Shown here one piece after another: positions 1 to 6,343 of a stretch of 8,455 nt of DNA. Source of the DNA: JBFHRB01 sp041591915 (lineage in GTDB: Bacteria > Actinomycetota > Nitriliruptoria > Nitriliruptorales > Nitriliruptoraceae). The stretch's first letter is position 1. Every line of letters starts with the position of its first letter. The notes under the pieces are model-generated. The model worked only from the letters and a program-made list of their open reading frames with translations. It searched no databases and was not told the DNA's origin. Both the position numbers and the translations under genes were made by a program. Where the stretch lies: NCBI GenBank assembly GCA_041591915.1, contig JBFHRB010000148.1:1-8455 (forward strand), given 5' to 3'.

Positions 1-1006
1 ACTTCCCCGAGCCGTTCGGGCCGACCACGGCGACGATCGTTCCGGGGGCGGCGGTGAAGGACAGGGCCCCCGCAGGGAGCCCGACGTCCTTGACCACCAG
101 GGCGGTCGGCGTGACCGCCGGCGCCGGCGGCGCCGCGTCCGGAGGCATCACCCCGACTCGCGTGGCGGGGCGTCGTTCGACGAAGCGCAGCGCGCCGATC
201 ACCAGCGCGACCGAGCCGACGACGAGCAGCGGAGGCTCCCGCAGGACCGGTGCCCCCGGGAACGCGATCGACGGACCCCAGACGACGAGTGCGCCCACCA
301 CACCCGCGAGGCCCCGGGGCGCGCGCGGGATGCGGGCGACCAGCGCATCTCCGACGAGTGCAGCGATGGCGAGCGTCGCGGCGAGCTCGAGGCCGTACGC
401 CTGCGGGCTCACGGACCCCCCGGCCGTGGCCCCGAGCGCACCGGCCAGGCCGAGGAGCGCACCGGCGAGCGCCCCGGTCAGGATCGCGTCGCGGAAGGGC
501 CTGCGGCCCAGTGAGGTCGCGAGGTCCGGGTGGTGGAGCGCGACCGAGGTGCCGGCGGCGACGACCGAGCCCGACCCCATGGCTGCCGCCACCACCGCCG
601 CGACGGTCGCCAGCGCGAGGACGACGAGGTCGCCGGCGTCCGACCCCGTGAGCAGCGGCACGGCGTGGAAGCCGGCAACGCCGCCGAGGCTCGACGCGCC
701 CCGCGCAGCCGCAACGACCCCGACCGTGACCGCGAGTGTCGCGAGTGCGACCGCAACTCGGCCCAGCCGGACACCGAGCACGGTTGAGCCCGCGGACACG
801 ACGGCGCCGGCCAGGGCGCCCACGACGACGCCCCCCCAGGGGCCAGCACCGGCCAGCACGCTCGCGACGACCGCGTAGGCGCCGACGCCCATCGCGGCGC
901 CGACGCTCAGATCCGGGACCCGGAGCCGTCCGACGAGCAGCCATGCCCCGGTGGCGCCGAGGACGACGACGAGCAGCGCGTTCAGGGCCAGGACGACGGC
1001 GATCAC
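1..1006 (-). CDS. LivM-like ABC permease fused to ABC ATPase domain (3' end cut by window edge)
   Basis: Membrane permease of a branched-chain-type (LIV/HAAT) ABC importer that continues in frame into a LivG-like nucleotide-binding domain. The frame is open from GTG at 1006 to the window edge, giving 335 visible residues. The first ~285 are hydrophobic Ala/Val/Leu/Gly-rich helices. A LivM-like cytoplasmic-loop region lies near residues 180-210, including LATSLGRRPFRD followed by ALLGLAGAL. A Pro/Ala-rich linker (about residues 287-305) leads to the start of an ATPase domain, with TALVVKDVGL followed by the Walker A sequence GPNGSGK at residues 329-335, where the window ends. GTG was chosen because its GTGA overlaps the TGA of the upstream permease, and a GGGAG ribosome-binding site (1015-1019) sits 8 bases before it. 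Q-loop, signature motif and Walker B lie outside the window. Permease/ATPase fusions are known in this family; the substrate is not evident. Confidence 0.88.
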   Translation of the reverse strand, partial: MIAVVLALNALLVVVLGATGAWLLVGRLRVPDLSVGAAMGVGAYAVVASVLAGAGPWGGVVVGALAGAVVSAGSTVLGVRLGRVAVALATLAVTVGVVAAARGASSLGGVAGFHAVPLLTGSDAGDLVVLALATVAAVVAAAMGSGSVVAAGTSVALHHPDLATSLGRRPFRDAILTGALAGALLGLAGALGATAGGSVSPQAYGLELAATLAIAALVGDALVARIPRAPRGLAGVVGALVVWGPSIAFPGAPVLREPPLLVVGSVALVIGALRFVERRPATRVGVMPPDAAPPAPAVTPTALVVKDVGLPAGALSFTAAPGTIVAVVGPNGSGK

Positions 1007-1836
1007 CAGACGCGCTCCCAGGCCTGCCTCCCGGCCTGCCCTCGCAGCAGCAGGGCGAGGAGTGCCGCGACAGCCACCGCGACGTCACCTCCGCCCGCCT
1101 GCCACAGCTGTTGGCCGACGACGTCGACCAGGCCCAGTCCGAGGCCACCGCCCACGATCCACGCCGGACGAGCGCGTCCGGCCAGCATCGCCACCACGAC
1201 TGCCCGCAGTGTCAGCCCGGCAGCCTGTGGGAGTCCGACGAAGACGATCGGGGCGATGAGTCGCGCCGACAGCGCCGCGACGACCCCGGCCACGGCCATG
1301 GTCACCAGCCGGACACGGCGCGCGCCGACACCAGAGAGCTCGGCGACCTCGGGCGCCGAGCCGACGAGCCGGATGCGCCGACCGGCATCGGTCCAGCCGA
1401 TCGTGGCCGCCAGGACGGCGGTGAGCAGCACGCCCCCGACCAGCGCACGCGTGCTGTCGGCCGCCAGCGAGCCGCCACCGGGCGCGGCGGTCGTCGCGCC
1501 CAGGACGCGACCCGCCCAGCCCGCGACGACTGCAGCGGCAACGGCCAGGGAGATCACCCGCGCGACCGGGTCGGCCCCTGTCCGCTCGACGCTGACGAGG
1601 TCGACTGCGGCGGCCAGGACGCCGGCCAGGGCGAGGCCGACCGCGATGGCGAGCCAGTCGTCGACGACGAGGCCCGTCAGCGAGCCGACGACCACGCCCA
1701 CGACGGCGACGTGCCCGACCGCGAGGAAGGGCGTCGCACTCACGCGGCCCGCGAGCCACGCCGCCGCGCCGAGCGCGCCGTAGGAGGCGCCCAGGCCGAG
1801 CGCGGTCAGCAGCAGCAGCGAGGTGGAGGCGTTCAT
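1003..1836 (-). CDS. LivH-like ABC transporter permease
   Basis: Integral membrane permease (277 residues) of a LIV/HAAT-type ABC importer, expected to pair with the LivM-like half encoded just downstream. Nearly the whole protein is hydrophobic helices. The best family match is the C-terminal half: residues 149-175 (TDAGRRIRLVG, then APEVAELSGVGARRVRL) resemble the LivH cytoplasmic loop that docks on the ATPase, and residues 212-240 (VVVAMLAGRARPAWIVGGG, LGLVDVVG) resemble the LivH region usually written AVLGGxGSxxGAxxGG. The N-terminus is unusual: where most LivH proteins carry an NFAHG-type motif, this one has FLAVGHVAVVG at about 38-48. The ATG at 1836 overlaps the stop of the binding-protein gene (ATGA). 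Longer in-frame starts exist up to 2076, but they would lie inside that gene and add an Arg/Pro-rich, non-membrane stretch, so I reject them. No clear ribosome-binding site is seen, consistent with coupled translation. Confidence 0.86.
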   Translation of the reverse strand: MNASTSLLLLTALGLGASYGALGAAAWLAGRVSATPFLAVGHVAVVGVVVGSLTGLVVDDWLAIAVGLALAGVLAAAVDLVSVERTGADPVARVISLAVAAAVVAGWAGRVLGATTAAPGGGSLAADSTRALVGGVLLTAVLAATIGWTDAGRRIRLVGSAPEVAELSGVGARRVRLVTMAVAGVVAALSARLIAPIVFVGLPQAAGLTLRAVVVAMLAGRARPAWIVGGGLGLGLVDVVGQQLWQAGGGDVAVAVAALLALLLRGQAGRQAWERVW

Positions 1837-3173
1837 CCGACCGGGCCGGGTGGGGGGCGTGGGGGCTCGTACTCCGGCGCGTCGGCTCGGCCCCGTTCGA
1901 GCAGCTCGGCGATGAAGGCGCCACCCGGTCCTTCGAGGAGCTCGGGCGGGATGAAGTCGGCGCTGACCTGGCTCTGCCAGAACCGTCGCTGCGAATCCGG
2001 ATCGAGGCGCGGATCGGCGTCGTAGACGGTCGCGAACCGGTGGAACCGTGCGACGAAGAGGTCGTCGACGGACCACGCCTCGCGGTCCACCAGCGCGTAC
2101 TCGCGCAGGATCCCGTCGACCTCCCCGCGCAGCAGTTCGTCACCCACGTCGGCCGGCACGCGGGTCCCGGCCCGCGTCACCGCGTCCGCGATCAGCAGCG
2201 TGGCGTCGTAGGTCGCCGCCGCGACCACGGGGAGGTCGAGCACCAGGGTCTCGAGCCCCGACAGGGCCCCGATGCCGTACTCCCGGTTGTAGCGCAGGAA
2301 CCAGTTGAAGAGCTCCGGTGTGAACCACTCCCGCCGGAAGGGGAACGGCAGGACGACGTTCTCGGATGCCTCCCCCGCCAGCGTGCGGTACTCGGCCACG
2401 ATCCCACTTGCCGGCACGGCGAGCTGGACGTCGGGCGCGAGGCTCCGAGCCGCGAGCGTCGCGCGGGCAGCAGCGGGCGGCTGGCCCCACAGCAACAGGA
2501 GGTCGACCTCACCTGCCCGTGCGAGCAGCTCGTTGACGGCAGGCTCGAGCCGTGCCGCCTCGGGGTCGCCCTCGACGATGCCGGCGAGCTCGAGGCCACC
2601 GGCGACGAGCCCGGCCTCGATGTCCGCGCGGGCGTCAGGGCCCTCCACCACGTCGACCAGCAGCACGGCGACTCGCTCCATGCCCCGCACGTCGGCGGCC
2701 CACCGAGCCAGCGCCTCCGCCTGGTCGCGGGCGGACGGCACCGTGCGCACGACGAGCGAGCCGGCATCCGAGAGGTCCCCGGCGAGCGCCGACGGCAGCA
2801 CTGCGGGCACATCGCGGCGGGTCAGCGGCGAGCGCGGGCCCAGCAGGATGCCCGGCGCCTCCGGACCGATGACGGCGGTGACGTGCGTGCGCTCGGCGAG
2901 GTCAGCCAGCTGCGACGGCAGCCGCACGAGATCGGCGTCGTCGACGACGACCAGCTCGACCGGACTCCCGAGCAGGCCCCCGTCCCGGTTGAGGTCCTCG
3001 ACCGCCAGCGTCGCGCCGTTGCGCATCTCCTGGCCGATCGCCGCGCGTGGCCCCGAGAGGGGAGCGACGACGCCGATGCGGACGTGGTCGGGCGGTCCGG
3101 CCGCGCACGCCGTGGCCAGGCTGGCGAGGCTCAGGAGCGCCGCGAGGGCGGTCCGCAGTGGGTGGGCAGGCAC
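1833..3173 (-). CDS. ABC transporter substrate-binding lipoprotein, LivK-like (periplasmic-binding fold type I)
   Basis: Extracytoplasmic solute receptor for the downstream LIV-type permeases. The 446 residues begin with a basic/hydrophobic signal peptide ending in LATAC, which places the lipidated cysteine at residue 23, so the protein is probably anchored to the outer face of the membrane. The mature part starts like the family: VRIGVVAPLSGPRAAIGQEM (31-50), then NGATLAVEDLNRDGGLLG (52-69), VELVVVDD (72-79) and TAVIGPEAPG (99-108), typical of Peripla_BP_6/LivK proteins. It is longer than E. coli LivK (about 370 residues) and ends in a Pro-rich tail. The GTG at 3173 is the only sensible start, since an in-frame TAG lies at 3183-3185. 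No clear ribosome-binding site is visible. Residues aligning with the amino-acid-binding Ser, Thr and Tyr of LivJ appear replaced, so the ligand is uncertain. The gene is first of the transporter cassette and lies 38 bases after the sortase. Confidence 0.87.
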   Translation of the reverse strand: MPAHPLRTALAALLSLASLATACAAGPPDHVRIGVVAPLSGPRAAIGQEMRNGATLAVEDLNRDGGLLGSPVELVVVDDADLVRLPSQLADLAERTHVTAVIGPEAPGILLGPRSPLTRRDVPAVLPSALAGDLSDAGSLVVRTVPSARDQAEALARWAADVRGMERVAVLLVDVVEGPDARADIEAGLVAGGLELAGIVEGDPEAARLEPAVNELLARAGEVDLLLLWGQPPAAARATLAARSLAPDVQLAVPASGIVAEYRTLAGEASENVVLPFPFRREWFTPELFNWFLRYNREYGIGALSGLETLVLDLPVVAAATYDATLLIADAVTRAGTRVPADVGDELLRGEVDGILREYALVDREAWSVDDLFVARFHRFATVYDADPRLDPDSQRRFWQSQVSADFIPPELLEGPGGAFIAELLERGRADAPEYEPPRPPPGPVG

Positions 3174-3211
3174 GCCCGGAGACTAGGGCTGCCACCCGAG
3201 CCGCGGGACGG
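3174..3211 (-). other. Short spacer between sortase and binding-protein genes
   Basis: These 38 bases separate two genes on the same strand. I see no terminator hairpin with a T-run and no clear promoter, so read-through from the sortase into the transporter cassette is plausible but unproven. The spacer also lacks a recognisable ribosome-binding site before the GTG at 3173. Confidence 0.4.
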
Positions 3212-3973
3212 TCAGGCGGCGACGTTGGCGTCGTAGTAGCCCGCAGCGTGGGACTCCGCGAGCGTCGCCCGGACGATGAGGCGCTCGCGCGCCGAACCCT
3301 TCGGATGGCAGGTCGTCAGCGTCACCGAGGCCACGGCCGGCGTCGGGGCGATGACCGACCAGTCCTTGGGGTGCGTGACGTAGGGGTTGGAGGACCAGCC
3401 GAGCGTCGACCCGCTCGGCAGGGTGTACAGGTAGTCGCCGACCGGCGTCACGAGCCAGATCTCGTCGCCCGGAGACAGCTCGTCGAGGCGGTTGAACGGC
3501 CGCCCGTAGGTCGTGCGGTGGCCCGCGATCGCGACGTTGCCGACCTGCCCGGGGAGCGGGGTGTTCGGGTAGTGACCGGCACCGGCGCGGAGCGCGGCGG
3601 GGGACGTGCCCTCGACGACCAGTGTCTCGACGCCCAGCTTGGGGATGACGATCTTCGTGACCGGCGCACCGGTCTCGCCTTCGATCGTGGCCTCCCACTC
3701 GTCGAAGGTGTCGACCTCGATGCGGACGAACTGGTCCTCGAGCTGCCTCTGGACGAGCTGCTCGGTGTAGACGTCGGTGAAGAACGGGTACGTGAACATC
3801 CCCGCGCCCGCGATGAAGAGCAGCGTCGTGAGGCTCGAGAGCAGCGCACGACCCGAGCGACGACGGCGGAGCGCATCGAGGAGGAAGCCGCTGACGCTGG
3901 TACGCGGTGCCGTGATCGGGTCGGCCATCGCGAAGCCATCGACGACGTCGTGCTTCCGCGTGGTGGGTTGCAT
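3212..3973 (-). CDS. Class E-like sortase (cysteine transpeptidase)
   Basis: Sortases cleave a C-terminal sorting motif of secreted proteins and attach them to the cell wall or to pilin partners outside the membrane. This 253-residue protein has a cytoplasmic N-terminus with a basic patch (RRRRSGR, 36-42), one membrane helix at about 43-66 that acts as signal anchor, and an extracellular sortase domain from about 105. The active site is complete: His152 in AIAGHRTTYGRPF, Cys222 in TLTTCHPKGSA, and Arg231 in RERLIV. The TLTTC context and the single N-terminal anchor match class E sortases common in Actinobacteria, some of which prefer LAxTG motifs. The ATG at 3973 is supported by GGAGAG (3981-3986) 7 bases upstream; longer in-frame extension to 4258 would cross the intergenic region. 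No protein in the window carries an LPxTG/LAxTG sorting signal, so its substrates must be elsewhere. The neighbouring binding protein is a lipoprotein, not a sortase substrate. Confidence 0.93.
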   Translation of the reverse strand: MQPTTRKHDVVDGFAMADPITAPRTSVSGFLLDALRRRRSGRALLSSLTTLLFIAGAGMFTYPFFTDVYTEQLVQRQLEDQFVRIEVDTFDEWEATIEGETGAPVTKIVIPKLGVETLVVEGTSPAALRAGAGHYPNTPLPGQVGNVAIAGHRTTYGRPFNRLDELSPGDEIWLVTPVGDYLYTLPSGSTLGWSSNPYVTHPKDWSVIAPTPAVASVTLTTCHPKGSARERLIVRATLAESHAAGYYDANVAA

Positions 3974-3980
3974 CGCTGCT

Positions 3981-3986
3981 CTCTCC
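3981..3986 (-). promoter_or_regulatory. Ribosome-binding site of the sortase gene
   Basis: On the minus strand GGAGAG lies 7 bases upstream of ATG at 3973. It supports this start over longer in-frame alternatives that reach back across the intergenic region. Confidence 0.7.
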
Positions 3987-4032
3987 GCTGCTCGTGCCCG
4001 GCCGGTCGGGCGGTCCGCGAGCGTGCCGGCCC

Positions 4033-4078
4033 CGGCGTGTCGGCGTACCGTGGCTGTAGTCAGCGCGCGGACACGCCG
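4033..4078. repeat. 9-bp inverted repeat in the divergent promoter region, with nearby palindrome
   Basis: CGGCGTGTC (4033-4041) is exactly complementary to GACACGCCG (4070-4078), with 28 bases between. Just beyond the right arm is the 8-base perfect palindrome GTACGTAC (4082-4089). CGTACC (4044-4049) also has its complement GGTACG at 4081-4086. The position between two divergent operons would suit a regulator-binding site. A 9-base repeat with a long loop in DNA this GC-rich could arise by chance, so the functional reading is a guess. Confidence 0.3.
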
Positions 4079-4200
4079 ATGGTACGTACAACGACGCGCG
4101 ACGGATCGGGTGACGCCGCCGTCGCACGACGGGGGCATCCGACACCGGCACCACGTCGAACCGGGAACAACGCCACGCCCAGACCGCTTCCAGCAACGAC

Positions 4201-4206
4201 AGGGAG
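4201..4206 (+). promoter_or_regulatory. Ribosome-binding site of moxR
   Basis: AGGGAG lies 6 bases before the GTG start at 4213. It is the strongest Shine-Dalgarno match on the plus strand of the window and fixes the moxR start. Confidence 0.75.
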
Positions 4207-4212
4207 TCCCAC

Positions 4213-5202
4213 GTGAACCCGTCTCCTCAGGGGGCCGGCACCGCCGCGCCATCGGCACTGTCGACGGCTGACGCCGCGCGCGAGCTGGGTGAGCTCGTCG
4301 CCAACATCGAGCGCGTCATCACCGGCAAGCGGGACGTCGTCGAGCTCGCGGTCATCGCGCTGGCGTCCGGTGGCCACGTGCTCCTCGAGGACGTGCCCGG
4401 CGTTGGCAAGACGATGCTCGCCCGGGCGCTGGCTCGCTCCATCGACGGCGTCTACGCCCGCGTGCAGGGCGCTCCCGACCTGCTCCCCGCCGACGTCACC
4501 GGCTCCTCCATCTACGTCCAGCACGAGCAGCGCTTCGAGTTCGTGCCCGGCCCCGTCTTCTCGAACGTCGTCCTCGTCGACGAGCTCAACCGGACCACGC
4601 CACGGACGCAGGCCGCGCTCCTCGAAGCCATGGAGGAGCGCCAGGTGACCGTCGACGGGACCACGCACGACCTGCCGCAGCCACACTTCGTCGTCGCAAC
4701 GCAGAACCCCCTCGAGCACGCGGGAACCTTCCCCCTGCCCGAGAGCCAGCTCGACCGGTTCACGATCGCAACCCGCCTCGGGTACCCGGCTCGCGGCGAC
4801 GAGCGCGCCGTCGTTCGGGCCCAGGTGCGCCGGCACCCGATCGAGGACCTCCATCCCATCATGTCGACCACGCGCGTCGCGGCATTGCAGGACGCCGTTC
4901 GCGAGGTCACCGTTTCGGACGAGATCATCGACTACGCCGTGCGGCTCGTGGAGGCCACGCGCACGCACGAGGAGGTCGAGCTCGGGGCGAGCCCGCGGGC
5001 GTCGATCCAGCTCATCCACGCGTCGCAGGCGAACGCGCTCCTCCGAAGCCGTGACTTCGTCCTCCCCGACGACGTGAAGGCCATGGCCTCTGCCGTGCTG
5101 TCGCATCGCCTCATCGTCCGACGCGCAGTCACCGGCAGCTCGGAGGCGGGCGAGGCCATCGTGGGCCAGCTCCTGCGGAGCGTCGGCGTCCACCCCGCCT
5201 GA
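4213..5202 (+). CDS. MoxR-family AAA+ ATPase
   Basis: Cytoplasmic AAA+ ATPase of the MoxR family, thought to act as a chaperone-like remodeller that activates or assembles partner proteins, often encoded beside DUF58 or VWA-domain proteins. The 329 residues carry the full motif set: Walker A in EDVPGVGKT (59-67, Lys66), Walker B in VVLVDELNR (119-127, Asp123/Glu124), the MoxR-typical RTQAALLEAMEERQVTVDG (131-149), sensor 1 in VATQNP (161-166), the ESQLDRF segment (177-183), and a sensor 2-like GASPRASIQL (258-267) in the C-terminal lid. Length is normal for the family. The GTG start at 4213 is set by AGGGAG (4201-4206) 6 bases upstream. It is the first gene of the rightward operon, 10 bases before the DUF58 gene. 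The E. coli names ravA or yehL should not be transferred. Confidence 0.96.
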   Translation: MNPSPQGAGTAAPSALSTADAARELGELVANIERVITGKRDVVELAVIALASGGHVLLEDVPGVGKTMLARALARSIDGVYARVQGAPDLLPADVTGSSIYVQHEQRFEFVPGPVFSNVVLVDELNRTTPRTQAALLEAMEERQVTVDGTTHDLPQPHFVVATQNPLEHAGTFPLPESQLDRFTIATRLGYPARGDERAVVRAQVRRHPIEDLHPIMSTTRVAALQDAVREVTVSDEIIDYAVRLVEATRTHEEVELGASPRASIQLIHASQANALLRSRDFVLPDDVKAMASAVLSHRLIVRRAVTGSSEAGEAIVGQLLRSVGVHPA

Positions 5203-5212
5203 CGGCCTGCAC

Positions 5213-6343
5213 ATGTCCGACACCCGCGACCGCCTCCCCGGCCACCACACCGGCCCCGCATGGACGCGCCTGTCGCGCACGCGTACTCGACCGACCCGTC
5301 GTCTGGTCGTGCTCGCCGCGCTCGGCGTGCTCCTGTACGGAGCCGGGGCCAACGTCCAGGCCGGATGGGTCGTCGTGCTGGCGGCCCTGATGCTCGGGAC
5401 GGTCCCCTGGGGTTGGTACACGGCGCGCCACGCGGCAACGACCGTGGAGGTCCGCCGAAGGCTGGCGCGACGGCTCGAGTCGGGTGTCGAGGAGCCCGTG
5501 GCCCTCGAGGTCCGCGCACGGTCCGCGGCATCGCTCGTGGTGCACGACCACCTCACGAGGGCGATCGGCCACACGGAGGACCCGCGCGAGGGGACCACGG
5601 TCGTCGGGCGCGTCCGCCTCGCCCGCGGGTCGGCAACGGGCGGCGTCGTGACCGTCCTCACCAGCGACCCGTTCGGCCTCTTCACCGCGACGACCTCGGC
5701 ACGTGTACCGAGCACGGTCGACGTCGTGCCGTCGGCAGCTCCTGTGCGGGCGGCCGACCTCACGGCGGCCTGGGCGATCCAGGCCGGTGAGGAGGCGAGT
5801 CGGAGCGGCGGCGGCCCTGACGTGATGGGGGTCCGCGAGTACCAGCACGGCGATCCTGTACGGGCGATCCACTGGAGGTCGAGCGCCCGGCGGAACGAAC
5901 TCGTCGTTCGCGAGTTCGCCGATGAGGCCCGACCAGACGTGAGGGTCGACATCGCCGAGGGAAGCTGGGAGCGCGAGGCCCTCGACCGCGCGTGCGAGGC
6001 GCTCGTCGGCATCGCGACCGACGCACGCGCCCACGCCCACCCGGTGCGCATCGGCGTCGACGGCCGCAGCTACCGATGGTCTCCCGCGGTGCGCGACACC
6101 TTGGCATCCCTTCCGCCTCACCTCGGCGCTGACCCCCGCCCATTGGACGGCCCACCTGCCTCCGACGCCGAGGTGACCATCACGTTCCGGCCAACGACCG
6201 ACGGACCGCTCGTCGTCGCCGAGCGCGGCGGGGGCCGCGTGGAGCTGGGCGTGATCCCGAGCACGGCCGACCTGGAGACCGTCGGCGCCTGGCTGGCCGA
6301 GGCCATCGGCAAGCGCCGGGAGCTCGTCGGGGGGCGCCGATGA
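5213..6343 (+). CDS. DUF58 domain membrane protein
   Basis: Protein of the DUF58 family, which is very often encoded directly after MoxR ATPases and is thought to be a MoxR partner or client; its biochemical activity is not established. The 376 residues start with a basic N-terminus, then two membrane helices at about 31-47 and 51-69. A beta-rich extracytoplasmic or membrane-proximal part follows, with the family-typical SDPFGLF at 151-157. The DUF58 signature comes next: GVREYQHGDPVRAIHWRSSA (206-225), then RRNELVVREF (226-235). A VWA-like C-terminal part follows. The ATG at 5213 comes 10 bases after the moxR stop with no strong ribosome-binding site, suggesting translation helped by the upstream gene. 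Its TGA overlaps the ATG of the transglutaminase gene (ATGA at 6340-6343). Length and motif content are normal for the family. Confidence 0.93.
   Translation: MSDTRDRLPGHHTGPAWTRLSRTRTRPTRRLVVLAALGVLLYGAGANVQAGWVVVLAALMLGTVPWGWYTARHAATTVEVRRRLARRLESGVEEPVALEVRARSAASLVVHDHLTRAIGHTEDPREGTTVVGRVRLARGSATGGVVTVLTSDPFGLFTATTSARVPSTVDVVPSAAPVRAADLTAAWAIQAGEEASRSGGGPDVMGVREYQHGDPVRAIHWRSSARRNELVVREFADEARPDVRVDIAEGSWEREALDRACEALVGIATDARAHAHPVRIGVDGRSYRWSPAVRDTLASLPPHLGADPRPLDGPPASDAEVTITFRPTTDGPLVVAERGGGRVELGVIPSTADLETVGAWLAEAIGKRRELVGGRR

Larger units (their letters stand above)
3974..4212. promoter_or_regulatory. Divergent intergenic region holding promoters for both gene blocks
   Basis: The 239 bases between the divergent sortase and moxR starts must hold the promoters of at least the moxR operon and probably of the leftward block. 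I find no confident -35/-10 pair on either strand. TACCGT (4046-4051) on the plus strand fits the loose TAnnnT form of actinobacterial -10 boxes but has no good -35 partner. Ribosome-binding sites are clear at both ends: AGGGAG (4201-4206) before moxR and GGAGAG on the minus strand (3981-3986) before the sortase. An inverted repeat and a short palindrome lie in the middle. No convincing small gene is seen; the ORFs crossing it are high-GC shadows. Confidence 0.55.

Noticed and set aside
1003..2076. Longer version of the LivH-like permease starting at 2076
   Set aside because: The extra 80 residues are Arg/Pro-rich shadow sequence within the binding-protein gene. The ATG at 1836 overlapping that gene's stop is the natural start.
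3174..3211. Terminator between the sortase and the binding-protein gene
   Set aside because: No stable hairpin followed by a T-run on the minus strand could be found in these 38 bases.
736..3236. Two long plus-strand frames (736-2025 and 2040-3236) opposite the transporter genes
   Set aside because: Both give low-complexity Arg/Gly/Asp/Gln-rich products with no motif, antisense to genes that show signal peptide, permease and binding-protein features and neat stop/start overlaps.
3047..4216. Plus-strand frame opposite the sortase, running to the moxR start
   Set aside because: The product is Arg/Gly/Asp-rich without domains, while the other strand has the sortase triad and a good ribosome-binding site.
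3212..4258. Longer version of the sortase starting at 4258
   Set aside because: The extension would overlap the moxR coding start and adds Arg/Cys-rich shadow sequence. The ATG at 3973 has a well-placed ribosome-binding site and gives a normal sortase architecture.
3777..4271. Possible small plus-strand gene spanning the intergenic region into moxR
   Set aside because: It overlaps the sortase gene in antisense and the moxR start out of frame, has no ribosome-binding site of note, and its product shows no recognisable pattern.
4060..6051. 663-codon open frame on the minus strand opposite moxR and the DUF58 gene
   Set aside because: The translation is Arg/Ser/Thr-rich then Asp/Gly/Val-rich without any domain or membrane pattern, and it lies opposite two genes with full family motifs. 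Long antisense frames are expected where third codon positions are nearly all G/C.
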